14,675 bases of DNA from Candidatus Zixiibacteriota bacterium (lineage in GTDB: Bacteria > Zixibacteria > MSB-5A5 > GN15 > FEB-12), in contig DAOWMZ010000009.1 of NCBI GenBank assembly GCA_030642845.1, positions 1 to 14,675 of the forward strand, read 5' to 3'. Below are positions 1-7,598 of this stretch, piece by piece. Position 1 is the first letter of the stretch. Each line of letters opens with the position of its first letter. The translations under genes and the position numbers were made by a program. Under the pieces are notes generated by a model that had not been told where the DNA came from, searched no databases, and saw only the letters and a program-made list of their open reading frames with translations.

Positions 1-174
1 GTAACGGGTGTAGCGACACTTCCAGATAATATAGAAATGGTAATGCCCGGAGATAACGTAGCGATGTCAATTGAGTTGATAACTCCGATCGCTATGGAGA
101 AAGAGTTGCGATTTGCAATTCGAGAAGGTGGCCGCACCGTCGGTGCCGGCGTTATCTCAGAGGTTATTGAATAA
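1..174 (+). CDS. tuf: Elongation factor Tu, C-terminal end (5' partial)
   Basis: Frame 1 is open from the first base and gives 57 residues that match the end of domain III of EF-Tu, with the signature MVMPGDNV, then [10 protein letters not shown] and the near-invariant end [15 protein letters not shown]. The reading stops at TAA (172-174). EF-Tu is the GTPase that carries aminoacyl-tRNA to the ribosomal A site. Domain III contacts the tRNA T arm and is also the site of kirromycin-type resistance changes. Only about one seventh of the usual length of roughly 395 residues is visible, so the GTP-binding domain cannot be assessed. It lies 30 bases upstream of rpmG on the same strand, an arrangement common in many phyla (tuf, rpmG, tRNA-Trp, secE, nusG). 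The identification is by motif recognition and is secure. Confidence 0.97.
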   Translation, partial: VTGVATLPDNIEMVMPGDNVAMSIELITPIAMEKELRFAIREGGRTVGAGVISEVIE

Positions 175-204
175 GGATAGATAGCGGAAAGCTGGTAAAT
201 TGAA

Positions 205-357
205 ATGGCGAGAGATCGAGTCATTTTAGCATGTGGAAGTTGCAAGCGACGTAACTACACGACTAAAAAGAATAAAAGATTACATCCGGAACGGGTAGAG
301 TTTAAGAAATATTGTCCGTTCTGTGATAAACATACTCCTCATAAGGAGACGAGATAG
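205..357 (+). CDS. rpmG: 50S ribosomal protein L33 (zinc-ribbon form)
   Basis: This 50-residue basic protein starts [18 protein letters not shown] and ends [14 protein letters not shown]. It is too short to be found by ORF length alone but is a clear L33, a small protein near the E site of the large ribosomal subunit. Both CxxC pairs are intact (Cys10/Cys13 and Cys37/Cys40), so this is the zinc-binding (C+) form rather than the cysteine-free form that some bacteria induce under zinc starvation. The ATG at 205 follows only a weak purine-rich stretch, with no strong Shine-Dalgarno. The gene ends with tandem stops TAG TAA (355-360). The tRNA-Trp gene begins 13 bases downstream, so both are probably cut from one transcript. 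Confidence 0.96.
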   Translation: MARDRVILACGSCKRRNYTTKKNKRLHPERVEFKKYCPFCDKHTPHKETR

Positions 358-370
358 TAATAAGAATTAC

Positions 371-443
371 AGGCCAGTAGCTCAATTGGCAGAGCACCGG
401 TCTCCAAAACCGGTTGTTGGGGGTTCAATTCCTCCCTGGCCTG
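371..443 (+). tRNA. trpT: tRNA-Trp (anticodon CCA)
   Basis: A complete 73-base cloverleaf can be folded by hand. The acceptor stem AGGCCAG (371-377) pairs perfectly with CTGGCCT (436-442). The D stem is GCTC/GAGC (380-383/392-395). The anticodon stem CCGGT/ACCGG (397-401/409-413) encloses a seven-base loop with anticodon CCA at 404-406. A five-base variable loop follows. The T stem GGGGG/CCTCC (419-423/431-435) has one G-U pair and loop TTCAATT. The discriminator base is G443, as is usual for bacterial tryptophan tRNA. The 3' CCA is not encoded (the next bases are CAT), so a CCA-adding enzyme must complete it. The gene lies between rpmG and secE with no visible promoter or terminator of its own, so it is probably released from the mRNA by RNase P and 3' trimming. 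Confidence 0.97.
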
Positions 444-467
444 CATTTATAATGACAGGTGAATGTT

Positions 468-665
468 TTGGAAAAAATTAAGAGATTTCTCAAGGAAGTT
501 GTTGCTGAGTTGAGAAAGGTCACCTGGCCTACCAAGGATGAATTGATAGGATCAACTATTGTTGTGATTGTTGTTTCTTTGGTGATTGCAATATTTATTG
601 GTATTGTCGATCGCATTCTTGGATTTGGGGTGCAGGCTCTGTTTGGGAGTGGTCTCGGAGGTTAA
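468..665 (+). CDS. secE: Preprotein translocase subunit SecE (short, single-span form)
   Basis: SecE clamps the SecY channel of the Sec protein-export machinery in the inner membrane. The 65-residue product has the amphipathic N-terminal helix, the family signature KVTWPTKDE (residues 17-25), one hydrophobic membrane span (about 27-47) and a short glycine-rich tail. It lacks the two extra N-terminal spans of E. coli SecE, as in most bacteria. The start is a judgement call: TTG at 468 lies five bases after AGGTGA (457-462). An in-frame GTG at 459 would add three residues but overlaps that site and has no Shine-Dalgarno of its own. An out-of-frame ATG lies at 463. The gene follows tRNA-Trp by 24 bases and precedes nusG by 13, the classic secE-nusG pair. 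Confidence 0.93.
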   Translation: MEKIKRFLKEVVAELRKVTWPTKDELIGSTIVVIVVSLVIAIFIGIVDRILGFGVQALFGSGLGG

Positions 666-678
666 GGTGGAAATGACA

Positions 679-1209
679 ATGCAATGGTATGTCGTTCATA
701 CTTTTTCCGGGCATGAACAAAAGGCAAAAAGATACCTGGAATCGGCTATTATTAATACCGGTCAGGAAAGTAAATTTGGCCAAATTCTGGTTCCTACAGA
801 AGAAGTAACCGAAATGAAGGGTGGTAAAAGATCAACTTCTACCCGTAAGTTCCTTCCCAGTTATCTGTTGGTTGAAATGGATCTTGATAAGGTTACTCAG
901 GATTTAGTGGTTTCCACTCCCGGCATTACGAATTTTGTTGGTAGTGGCGGCAAGCCAAGTCCGCTTCGAGAGAAAGAAGTGACTCGAATTGTTGGTCAGA
1001 TAAACAAAAGCCGTACTGAAGAAGTAGGCGATATTCCGTTCCAAGCCGGTGATCCGGTTAAAGTTAGTGATGGTCCTTTTGCAGATTTCTCAGGTACTGT
1101 CAGCGAAGTTAATATGGAACGTCGGAAAGTTAAAGTTATGGTCTCGATTTTTGGAAGACCGACACCTGTGGAATTAGATTTTCTTCAGGTTGAATTGGTA
1201 AAGAAATAA
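679..1209 (+). CDS. nusG: Transcription termination/antitermination factor NusG
   Basis: NusG binds the RNA polymerase clamp, promotes elongation, assists Rho and links the polymerase to the ribosome through S10. The 176-residue product is a normal family length. The NGN domain spans roughly residues 1-110 (it starts QWYVVHTFSGHEQKA and includes RKFLPSYLLVEMDL). After a short linker comes the KOW domain (about 123-176, with VKVSDGPFADFSGTV and the conserved GRPTPVEL). The reading frame is open further upstream, but ATG 679 is chosen because it stands eight bases after AAGGTGG (664-670) and begins with the expected N-terminus. The in-frame ATG at 673 is too close to that site. No insertion between the two domains is present. 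Confidence 0.97.
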   Translation: MQWYVVHTFSGHEQKAKRYLESAIINTGQESKFGQILVPTEEVTEMKGGKRSTSTRKFLPSYLLVEMDLDKVTQDLVVSTPGITNFVGSGGKPSPLREKEVTRIVGQINKSRTEEVGDIPFQAGDPVKVSDGPFADFSGTVSEVNMERRKVKVMVSIFGRPTPVELDFLQVELVKK

Positions 1210-1237
1210 TTTGATTGATATTGGAGAGAATTAGCTC

Positions 1238-1666
1238 GTGGCTAAAAAAGTAGATGGCATGATTAAACTGCAGATTCCTGCCGGAAAGGCAAATCCTGCT
1301 CCGCCGGTTGGTCCCGCATTGGGTCAGCGCGGTGTTAATATTATGGAATTCTGTAAAGCCTTCAATGCCCGAACTCAGGATGGAAAAGGCATCTTAACAC
1401 CTGTTGTTATAACGGTTTATACAGACAAGTCTTTTTCTTTTATTACAAAAACACCGCCAGCTTCAACGCTGTTAAGGATAGCTGCCAAGGTGAAAAAAGG
1501 ATCTTCGGTACCCAATAAAGATAAAGTTGGGATTGTATCCAAAGATCAGGTTCGCAAGATTGCCGAACAGAAGATGGTAGATTTAAATGCCGGCACTGTT
1601 GAAATGGCAATGAAAATAGTTGAAGGAACTGCTCGCTCGATGGGAATCGAAGTAGCTAGTAAATAG
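1238..1666 (+). CDS. rplK: 50S ribosomal protein L11
   Basis: L11 sits at the base of the large-subunit stalk, binds the 23S rRNA GTPase-associated region with its C-terminal domain, and is needed for RelA to sense uncharged tRNA. The 142-residue product has the usual length. The N-terminal domain carries the proline-rich signature [19 protein letters not shown] (residues 21-39), where thiopeptide resistance changes fall in other species. The C-terminal RNA-binding domain runs from about 75 to 142. The start is GTG at 1238, nine bases after GGAGAG (1223-1228). Only 28 bases separate it from nusG, leaving no space for a long regulatory leader such as the L1-binding leader of the E. coli rplKA operon. 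Confidence 0.98.
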   Translation: MAKKVDGMIKLQIPAGKANPAPPVGPALGQRGVNIMEFCKAFNARTQDGKGILTPVVITVYTDKSFSFITKTPPASTLLRIAAKVKKGSSVPNKDKVGIVSKDQVRKIAEQKMVDLNAGTVEMAMKIVEGTARSMGIEVASK

Positions 1667-1725
1667 AAACTAAACATTCGTTAATACCTGTTACGCGAAA
1701 GCGATGTTCAGGGAGAATTGAGGAT

Positions 1726-2430
1726 ATGAAAAGATCAAAGAAATTTACGGAGTATCATGCTAAAGTTGATCGCTCTAAGAGGTATAGCCTTGATGAAGCG
1801 ATAGCAACTTTAAAAGAAAACTCCTACGTGAAGTTTGACGAATCAGTTGAAATAGCAATTCGTTTGGGTGTTAATCCAAAACATGCTGATCAGATGGTTC
1901 GCGGAACTGTATCACTACCGCATGGAACCGGAAAAAAGATTCGGGTGGCAGTTTTTGCTCAGGGTGAAAAAGCTGAAGAGGCAAAAAAAGCCGGTGCCGA
2001 TATTGTCGGGGCCGAAGATCTGGCTGAAAAAATCAAAGGCGGATTCCTGGATTTTGATGTTACTGTAGCTACTCCGGATATGATGAGAGTACTGGGGCCG
2101 TTAGGTAAGTTGCTGGGACCGCGTGGATTGATGCCGAATCCCAAAACCGGAACAGTAACTATGGATCTCGCTAAAGCTATTAATGAGCTTAAAGCGGGTC
2201 GTATCGAATTCCGTGTTGATAAACAGGCAAATATTGCTTGTTCGATTGGCAAACTCTCATTTGAAGCCAATCAAATTAGTGAAAATGTATATACTTTCCT
2301 GAAGGCGATTCTGGCGGCTAAACCTAACGCTGCTAAAGGGGCATATATTTTAGGTTTTGCTATTAGTGCTACAATGAGTCCGGGGTTTAAACTTGATCAC
2401 CCTCAGCTTTTAGCTGAGTTGAAGAAGTAA
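1726..2430 (+). CDS. rplA: 50S ribosomal protein L1
   Basis: L1 forms the mobile L1 stalk that helps move deacylated tRNA out of the E site. In several bacteria it also represses its own operon by binding mRNA. The 234-residue product is full length. The conserved loop [20 protein letters not shown] occupies residues 123-142, and the N- and C-terminal halves of domain I (including [11 protein letters not shown], 156-166) are intact. ATG 1726 is preceded by GGGAGA (1711-1716, spacing nine). A closer GAGGA (1720-1724) is too near to act. The 59-base spacer after rplK contains a short GAAA-tetraloop hairpin (1694-1703). The 3' end of the gene contains a perfect hairpin (see 2402-2418). Confidence 0.98.
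   Translation: MKRSKKFTEYHAKVDRSKRYSLDEAIATLKENSYVKFDESVEIAIRLGVNPKHADQMVRGTVSLPHGTGKKIRVAVFAQGEKAEEAKKAGADIVGAEDLAEKIKGGFLDFDVTVATPDMMRVLGPLGKLLGPRGLMPNPKTGTVTMDLAKAINELKAGRIEFRVDKQANIACSIGKLSFEANQISENVYTFLKAILAAKPNAAKGAYILGFAISATMSPGFKLDHPQLLAELKK
2402..2418 (+). promoter_or_regulatory. Short perfect hairpin in the 3' end of rplA, just before rplJ
   Basis: CTCAGCT (2402-2408) and AGCTGAG (2412-2418) form a perfect seven-base-pair stem with a TTT loop. It lies inside the last codons of rplA and ends 15 bases before the rplJ Shine-Dalgarno (AGAGGAG, 2434-2440). No T-run follows, so it is not an intrinsic terminator. It could protect the rplJ end of a processed transcript or be part of a control site for the stalk proteins. 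It may equally be chance, because the stem encodes ordinary L1 residues. Confidence 0.3.
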
Positions 2431-2448
2431 CGAAGAGGAGATCGTAAG

Positions 2449-2973
2449 ATGCCAAACGAGGCGAAAATTGCTGCGGTCAGTAAATTAAAAGAACTGTTTG
2501 AAGGATCCGACTCCTTATTCGTAACCGATTATCATGGTTTGAATGTCGCTGATATGACTGTTCTTAGAAAAGACCTCAGAGAAAATAATGTGAAATTTCT
2601 GGTAGCCAAGAATACTTTGTTAATGCTTGGTGCCAAAGAAGCCGGTGTAGAAGGACTTGATGAATTTTTAATAGGTCCGACAGCGATCGCTTTTACCAGC
2701 GATGATCCGGCTGTTGCTGCAAAGATTCTCAACGATTCTTTCAAGAAGCGTGAGTTACCTCGCATGAAAGTTTTTGTTGTAGATAAAACTCAATACTCTG
2801 CTGAAGAAATTGGTAAATTAGCAGACCTCCCGCCGAAAGATCAATTGCTATCAAGGGTTGTTGCGGCGGTTGAAGCTCCCTTCTCCGAGCTTGTCGGGTC
2901 TCTTGATGGTTTCTTTAGAGATTTAATTGGTTCAGTCGATGCTCTCGCTGATAAAAGAAAGAATGAGGCTTAA
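2449..2973 (+). CDS. rplJ: 50S ribosomal protein L10
   Basis: L10 anchors the L7/L12 dimers to 23S rRNA to make the ribosomal stalk. The 174-residue product has the usual length and domain order. The N-terminal RNA-binding domain (about 1-100) includes FVTDYHGLNVADMTVLR and VKFLVAKNTL. A long C-terminal helix (roughly 135-174) supplies the L7/L12 docking segments. ATG 2449 is eight bases after a strong AGAGGAG (2434-2440). The rplA-rplJ gap is only 18 bases, so the L10-binding leader known in E. coli and Bacillus either is absent or overlaps the rplA coding end. The next gene, rplL, is separated by an unusually roomy 128 bases. Confidence 0.98.
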   Translation: MPNEAKIAAVSKLKELFEGSDSLFVTDYHGLNVADMTVLRKDLRENNVKFLVAKNTLLMLGAKEAGVEGLDEFLIGPTAIAFTSDDPAVAAKILNDSFKKRELPRMKVFVVDKTQYSAEEIGKLADLPPKDQLLSRVVAAVEAPFSELVGSLDGFFRDLIGSVDALADKRKNEA

Positions 2974-3000
2974 GTTTTAATGGGAGTTTAATTGTGATGC

Positions 3001-3039
3001 AGCCTCATGCTTCTGGACGGTTTCCCGCCGTTTGAGGTT
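3001..3039 (+). promoter_or_regulatory. Composite stem-loop in the rplJ-rplL spacer
   Basis: AGCCTCA (3001-3007) can pair with TGAGGTT (3033-3039), with one G-U pair. Inside it ACGG (3017-3020) pairs with CCGT (3028-3031) around a seven-base loop, leaving an eight-base bulge on the left side. No T-run follows, so this is not an intrinsic terminator. In a 128-base spacer between two genes whose products are needed at unequal levels (more L7/L12 than L10), a processing or mRNA-stabilising element is plausible. This is a hand fold only. Confidence 0.35.
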
Positions 3040-3060
3040 ATGCTGACCATAATATATAGA
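3032..3060 (+). promoter_or_regulatory. Possible promoter for rplL
   Basis: TTGAGG (3032-3037) and TATAGA (3055-3060) are 17 bases apart and match the sigma-70-type -35 and -10 consensus at four of six positions each. TAGAAT (3057-3062) is an alternative -10 hexamer with five matches but 19-base spacing. Transcription from here would start about 35 bases upstream of the rplL GTG. An extra promoter would fit the need for excess L7/L12, but matches this weak are common in AT-rich spacers. Confidence 0.2.
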
Positions 3061-3101
3061 ATATTTGAAATAGTAATTTTAATAGATGTGAGGAACCAAA
3101 A

Positions 3102-3482
3102 GTGTCGAACCCAGTTATTGAAGAAATTGTCGACAAAATTGCAGAATTAAGTGCAATGGATCTCGCTGATTTATCCAAAGCAATTCAGGATAAATTTGGC
3201 GTTACAGCTGCCGCTCCGGTAGCAATGATGGCTGGCACCGGTGGTGGTGCTGCTGCAACCGAAGAAGTACAAACTGAATTTGATGTAGTTCTTACTGGAG
3301 TGGGTGATAAGAAAATCCAGGTTATTAAAGTTGTTCGCGTACTTACCTCTTTAGGTCTTAAGGAAGCAAAGGAACTCGTGGAATCTGCTCCTTGCAAAGT
3401 CAAAGAAGGTTTATCGAAAGAAGAATGTGAAAAAGCTAAAGAACAACTCGAAGAAGTTGGCGCTATCGTAGATATCAAGTAA
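3102..3482 (+). CDS. rplL: 50S ribosomal protein L7/L12
   Basis: L7/L12 is the multi-copy stalk protein that recruits and stimulates translational GTPases such as EF-Tu and EF-G. The 126-residue product shows the three expected parts. The N-terminal dimerisation domain is about 1-33. A flexible alanine/glycine hinge (about 35-55, with TAAAPVAMMAGTGGGAAA) follows. The C-terminal factor-binding domain is 56-126, with FDVVLTGVGDKKIQVIKVVR and GLKEAKELVE. The start is GTG at 3102, seven bases after GAGGA (3090-3094). Two cysteines, Cys98 and Cys109, lie in the C-terminal domain where most homologues have none. A terminator-like hairpin begins 17 bases after the stop codon. Confidence 0.98.
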   Translation: MSNPVIEEIVDKIAELSAMDLADLSKAIQDKFGVTAAAPVAMMAGTGGGAAATEEVQTEFDVVLTGVGDKKIQVIKVVRVLTSLGLKEAKELVESAPCKVKEGLSKEECEKAKEQLEEVGAIVDIK

Positions 3483-3487
3483 GCTTT

Positions 3488-3533
3488 AAAAAAAACATAC
3501 CCGTCTGGAACTTAATATGTTCCGACGGGTTCT
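3488..3533 (+). terminator. Strong hairpin after rplL; probable leaky attenuator before rpoBC
   Basis: ACCCGTC (3499-3505) pairs with GACGGGT (3524-3530) and, after a single bulged T, GGAAC (3507-3511) pairs with GTTCC (3519-3523). That gives 12 base pairs around a seven-base loop. On the + strand it is followed only by TTCT and then an A-rich stretch, a poor T-run, so termination should be partial and rpoB can still be transcribed. On the - strand the same hairpin is followed, after three bases, by eight T (complement of A 3488-3495), the better terminator. In E. coli an attenuator in this spacer lowers rpoBC transcription relative to rplJL, and the position here matches. The alternative is an RNase processing site. 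Confidence 0.7.
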
Positions 3534-3585
3534 AAAATAAGTATCGTTACTGACATACTGAATTCCCAAGCCTGTTTTGACGGCT

Positions 3586-3720
3586 GGTGAACTGATGACA
3601 AGAATTTGCTCCCTTAAATCAATATGTCGGGAGAGAATGAAATAGATGACAGGATCACCGCAACCGTACATTGCTTTTGCCCATGTTATGACCCGACATG
3701 ATGTTGAGGTTCTATACGGT
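3586..3720 (+). promoter_or_regulatory. Possibly structured 5' leader of rpoB
   Basis: The 272-base rplL-rpoB spacer has no convincing gene. Several inverted repeats suggest RNA structure: GGTGA/TCACC (3586-3590/3655-3659) around CTCCC/GGGAG (3609-3613/3629-3633), then ACCGTA/TACGGT (3663-3668/3715-3720) around CATGT/ACATG (3682-3686/3696-3700). A longer pairing, ATGTCGGG (3624-3631) with CCCGACAT (3692-3699), would exclude both inner hairpins. A weak promoter match (TTGACG 3577-3582, AAGAAT 3600-3605, spacing 17) lies at its 5' side. Repeats of five or six bases are expected by chance in this length, so support is modest. Confidence 0.3.
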
Positions 3721-3754
3721 GGGCTTTCGTTATTTTATATAGGAGGGTAATGCC

Positions 3755-6700
3755 TTGGCCCGTACAGCAATGGTAGATCGGAAAAGTTTTGGATTGCACG
3801 TTGATGCAACCGAAATGCCAAATTTATTAGAAGTACAACTCCAATCTTACAGGGAATTCCTGCAACCGGATGTCCCTATGGATAAACGTAAGATGCAGGG
3901 GTTACACCAAATTTTTACGGATATTTTCCCTATTGCGGATATTCATGATAATTATTCTCTGGAGTATATTGGTTACCACTTGGGACCATCCAGATATTCA
4001 ATTGAAGAATGCCGTGCCAGAAATATGTCTTATGCTGCCCCGTTGCGCGTTACAATGCGCCTGATTGCCAGAGAAGGGGAAGGGGATAAAGATAAGAAGG
4101 ATGTTAAGGATATCATCGAACAGGATGTTTATCTGGGTGAACTGCCAATTGTTACCCAATGGGGTACATTTGTTATTAATGGGGCAGAGCGAGTAATCGT
4201 TAGCCAGCTCCATCGCAGCCCCGGGGTTTTCTTTGGTGAATCATATCATCCTAATGGCAAAAGACTGAATTCCGCTCGAATTATTCCTTATCGCGGTTCA
4301 TGGGTTGAATTTGCAACAGATATTAATAGTGTCATGTATGTTTATATTGATTCCAGAAGGAAGATGCCTGCCACTACTCTTCTGCGTGCCATTGGTTATT
4401 CCACCGACGACGATTTGATTAAACTTTTTTATAAAACAACCAAAGTCAATTTGACCAAAAAAGACCCCTCTGAATTGGAAAAGTCAGTTTTAGCTGAAAA
4501 TTTAATAGATAAAGAAACCGGCGAAATTCTATACTCACCAGGCGAACCTCTGGTTGAAGCTACAATGAAAAAAATGATTGATGCCGGATATAAAAGCATC
4601 AAAATTATTTCTCCGGATGTTAATAAAAGAGAAGTGTTTGTCATTTTAAATACAATGCGCAAAGACACTACCAAGTCCCGCGAAGAAGCACTGTCTAAAA
4701 TCTATTCTTTAATCCGTCCGGGTGAACCGCCGACACTTGAAATGGCAGAATCCCTGCTGGAGAAATTCTTCTTCAATAATAAACGTTATGATCTCGGTGA
4801 AGTTGGCCGGTATATGATCAATCAGCGTATGCGGCTTGATATTCCTCTGGATAAAACTACTCTTGACCCCGAAGACTTTGTTTGTATTGTAAAATATCTT
4901 ATCGGACTGGTTAATGACCAGGGTTTTACAGATGATATTGATCATCTTGGCAACCGCAGAGCTCGTACGGTAGGTGAATTGATGTCCAATCTTTTCTCGG
5001 TTGGATTGTCTCGCGTTGCACGTACTATACGTGAGCGTCTCTCTCTTAAAGATCAGGAAAATGTAACACCGCAGCTTTTGGTGAACGCCAGGACTGTCTC
5101 AACGGTAATTGAAACGTTTTTCGGTTCTTCGCAGTTGTCTCAGTTTATGGATCAGACCAATCCTCTTTCAGAATTGACTCACAAAAGACGTCTTTCGGCA
5201 CTTGGACCAGGTGGTCTGACTCGTGAAAGAGCTGGGTTTGAAGTGCGCGATGTTCATCATACTCATTACGGTCGGATGTGCCCGATTGAAACTCCTGAAG
5301 GTCCGAATATCGGCTTGATTACCTCGCTTGCAACATTTGCAAAAATCAATAAATATGGTTTTCTTGAGACACCTTATCGTAAAGTAGTGAAGGGGAAGGT
5401 TACTAATAAAGTTGATTACCTCTCTGCGGATCAGGAAGACCGCTACTTTATTGCTCAGTGCGATGAACCATTTAATGAAAAAACCGGTAAATTTGATAAT
5501 GATCATGTTATTGCTCGTCGTCGTTCTGATTATCCTCTTGTTGATGTTAAAGATGTGGTATATATGGATGTTTCACCGCGACAAATTGTTTCAGTTGCAG
5601 CTTCATTGATTCCATTCCTTGAGCACGATGATGCCAACCGTGCGTTAATGGGTTCTAATATGCAACGCCAGGCTGTTCCTTTGTTGGTTACAGAGGCTCC
5701 TTATGTGGGAACCGGGATGGAGCGCAAAGTGGCCGAGGATACCGGAGCCGTTATGAAAGCTACCCGGGCTGGTGAAGTTATTTATGTTGATTCAAATAAA
5801 ATTGTAATTCGTCCGACAGTCCGACAACAGATTGGTAAACTTGGCTGGATTGAGAATGATCAATATAATCTTACCAAGTACCGCCGATCCAACCAGGATA
5901 CTTGTATTAATTATCATCCGGTGATTGAAATGGGTGATCAGATTACGGCTGGACAGCCAATTGCTGATGGTCCTGCTGTTGATCGTGGTGAATTAGCCCT
6001 TGGCTATAACGCTCTTGTTGCTTTTATGCCCTGGCGTGGATATAACTTTGAGGATGCTATCATTCTCTCCGAAGAATTGATCCACGATGATATCTTTACA
6101 TCTATTCACGTGGAAGAATACGACCTTCAGGTTCGTGATACTAAGCGTGGTTCGGAAGAGATAACTCGTGAAATCCCCAATGTTTCAGAGGAAGCGTTGC
6201 TTAATCTGGATGAGATGGGGATTGTTCGTGAAGGGGCAGAAGTAGAAGCAGGCGATATACTTGTTGGCAAGGTTACTCCCAAAGGTGAAACAGAACTCTC
6301 TCCTGAAGAGCGACTTCTTAGAGCAATATTCGGTGAAAAGGCCGGAGATGTTAGAGATGCTTCTCTTAAAGCGCCACCGGGAATGAAGGGTATTGTAATT
6401 AAGACTCAGCTTTTTAGTCGTAAAGAACGAACCGATGATGCCAAGAGGCAGGAAAAGACTGAAGTTGCTGAGATAAAGAAGATTTATAATAAGCAGATAA
6501 ATGAAATTGTTACTCTCAGGAATCAGAAACTGGGTGATCTACTGGATGGACAGACATCTCAGACTCTTAGATCGTCTCTGGATAATAGTATTCTTGTTAG
6601 AGCCGGACATAAATTTAAACAGGATTTCTTTGACGATTTCGATTTTGAAAATGCTATTGCACCGGAAGGTTTCTGTAAAGAAGAAAACATTAGCAAACAT

Positions 6701-7537
6701 GTGAATTCTATTATAGAAGAAGCAGCCGGGATTCTTTCAAAGAAGAAACTTCAAATGGAAATCGAAATTGATAAGATTATTCGCGGAGCGGAATTATCTC
6801 CGGGTGTCAAGCAATTAGTTAAAGTGACTATTGCTATCAGACGTAAAATTTCTGTGGGTGATAAGATGGCTGGGCGGCACGGTAATAAAGGTGTCGTATC
6901 TCGCTTGGTTCCGGTAGAAGATATGCCTTATATGGCTGATGGAACCCCGGTGAAAGTCGTTCTGAACCCACTTGGTGTACCATCTCGTATGAATATCGGT
7001 CAAATCCTTGAGACGCATCTTGGATGGGCTTCTGAAAAGTTGGGTGAATATTATGCCAACCCGGTTTTTGAAGGAGCAACCATTAAGCAGATCAAAGAGA
7101 AACTTGCCAAAGCCGGATTACCTGAAGATGGCAAGATGATTCTCTATGACGGAATGACAGGCGATGCTTTTGAAAACAAAATCACCGTGGGGTATATTTA
7201 CGTAATTAAGTTGTCCCATTTGGTTGATGATAAGATACATGCCCGTTCAATTGGACCATATTCACTGGTTACACAGCAGCCTCTTGGAGGTAAAGCTCAG
7301 TTTGGTGGACAGCGTTTTGGAGAAATGGAAGTCTGGGCGCTTGAAGCTTACGGTGCAGCTTATACTTTGCAGGAAATGCTGACGGTTAAGTCTGATGATG
7401 TGACCGGAAGAAGCCGTGTTTATGAAGCCATCGTAAAAGGTGAAAATTCACCTGAACCGGGATACCCTGAAGCTTTTAATGTTCTTATAAAGGAACTGCA
7501 GGCTCTGGGATTAGATGTTAAATTGATAGAAAAGTAG
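3755..7537 (+). CDS. rpoB: DNA-directed RNA polymerase subunit beta
   Basis: RpoB is one of the two large subunits that form the RNA polymerase active centre. The 1260-residue product is full length. The start is TTG at 3755, eight bases after a perfect AGGAGG (3741-3746). An out-of-frame ATG at 3750 opens only eight codons, and the next in-frame ATG (3770) is too far from the site. The rifampicin pocket is wild type, with [10 protein letters not shown], Asp466, His476 and Ser481 (E. coli 516, 526 and 531). The catalytic-region lysines in [11 protein letters not shown] are Lys1037 and Lys1045. A charged, helical lineage insertion spans roughly 882-1010, as in Gram-negative enzymes, while the insertion around 215-300 is shorter than in E. 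coli. The end, [14 protein letters not shown], is the usual C-terminus. rpoC follows after 61 bases. Confidence 0.99.
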   Translation: MARTAMVDRKSFGLHVDATEMPNLLEVQLQSYREFLQPDVPMDKRKMQGLHQIFTDIFPIADIHDNYSLEYIGYHLGPSRYSIEECRARNMSYAAPLRVTMRLIAREGEGDKDKKDVKDIIEQDVYLGELPIVTQWGTFVINGAERVIVSQLHRSPGVFFGESYHPNGKRLNSARIIPYRGSWVEFATDINSVMYVYIDSRRKMPATTLLRAIGYSTDDDLIKLFYKTTKVNLTKKDPSELEKSVLAENLIDKETGEILYSPGEPLVEATMKKMIDAGYKSIKIISPDVNKREVFVILNTMRKDTTKSREEALSKIYSLIRPGEPPTLEMAESLLEKFFFNNKRYDLGEVGRYMINQRMRLDIPLDKTTLDPEDFVCIVKYLIGLVNDQGFTDDIDHLGNRRARTVGELMSNLFSVGLSRVARTIRERLSLKDQENVTPQLLVNARTVSTVIETFFGSSQLSQFMDQTNPLSELTHKRRLSALGPGGLTRERAGFEVRDVHHTHYGRMCPIETPEGPNIGLITSLATFAKINKYGFLETPYRKVVKGKVTNKVDYLSADQEDRYFIAQCDEPFNEKTGKFDNDHVIARRRSDYPLVDVKDVVYMDVSPRQIVSVAASLIPFLEHDDANRALMGSNMQRQAVPLLVTEAPYVGTGMERKVAEDTGAVMKATRAGEVIYVDSNKIVIRPTVRQQIGKLGWIENDQYNLTKYRRSNQDTCINYHPVIEMGDQITAGQPIADGPAVDRGELALGYNALVAFMPWRGYNFEDAIILSEELIHDDIFTSIHVEEYDLQVRDTKRGSEEITREIPNVSEEALLNLDEMGIVREGAEVEAGDILVGKVTPKGETELSPEERLLRAIFGEKAGDVRDASLKAPPGMKGIVIKTQLFSRKERTDDAKRQEKTEVAEIKKIYNKQINEIVTLRNQKLGDLLDGQTSQTLRSSLDNSILVRAGHKFKQDFFDDFDFENAIAPEGFCKEENISKHVNSIIEEAAGILSKKKLQMEIEIDKIIRGAELSPGVKQLVKVTIAIRRKISVGDKMAGRHGNKGVVSRLVPVEDMPYMADGTPVKVVLNPLGVPSRMNIGQILETHLGWASEKLGEYYANPVFEGATIKQIKEKLAKAGLPEDGKMILYDGMTGDAFENKITVGYIYVIKLSHLVDDKIHARSIGPYSLVTQQPLGGKAQFGGQRFGEMEVWALEAYGAAYTLQEMLTVKSDDVTGRSRVYEAIVKGENSPEPGYPEAFNVLIKELQALGLDVKLIEK

Positions 7538-7573
7538 TTCATCGGAGGAATGAAAAAAAATCTAATGATGAAC
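7537..7573 (+). promoter_or_regulatory. Hairpin in the rpoB-rpoC spacer with a Shine-Dalgarno-like loop
   Basis: GTTCATC (7537-7543) and GATGAAC (7567-7573) are a perfect seven-base inverted repeat that begins at the last base of the rpoB stop codon. The 23-base loop holds GGAGGA (7544-7549), an immediately adjacent ATG (7550), and eight A (7553-7560). The actual rpoC ribosome binding site (AGGAGA, 7588-7593) lies 14 bases downstream and outside the hairpin. No T-run follows, so it is not an intrinsic terminator. It may bind ribosomes or be a processing site; a chance occurrence cannot be excluded. Confidence 0.35.
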
Positions 7574-7598
7574 AGTTTTGATAACATAGGAGATTACC

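Noticed and set aside
586..678. An upstream extension of the nusG frame by 31 codons into secE
   Set aside because: The extension overlaps most of the secE 3' end in another frame. NusG proteins begin at the QWYVVHT block, and ATG 679 has a correctly spaced AAGGTGG.
1959..2270. A 103-codon - strand ORF opposite rplA, rich in Ser, Ala and Pro
   Set aside because: It is the complement of the conserved L1 coding sequence with no ribosome binding site or family resemblance.
3486..3671. A 61-codon ORF on the - strand in the rplL-rpoB spacer, ending next to the T8 side of the hairpin at 3488-3530
   Set aside because: It starts with no clear Shine-Dalgarno, resembles no family I recognise, and its end overlaps the terminator stem. 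A chance ORF is more likely, although the reverse-facing terminator makes the strand worth checking by RNA-seq.
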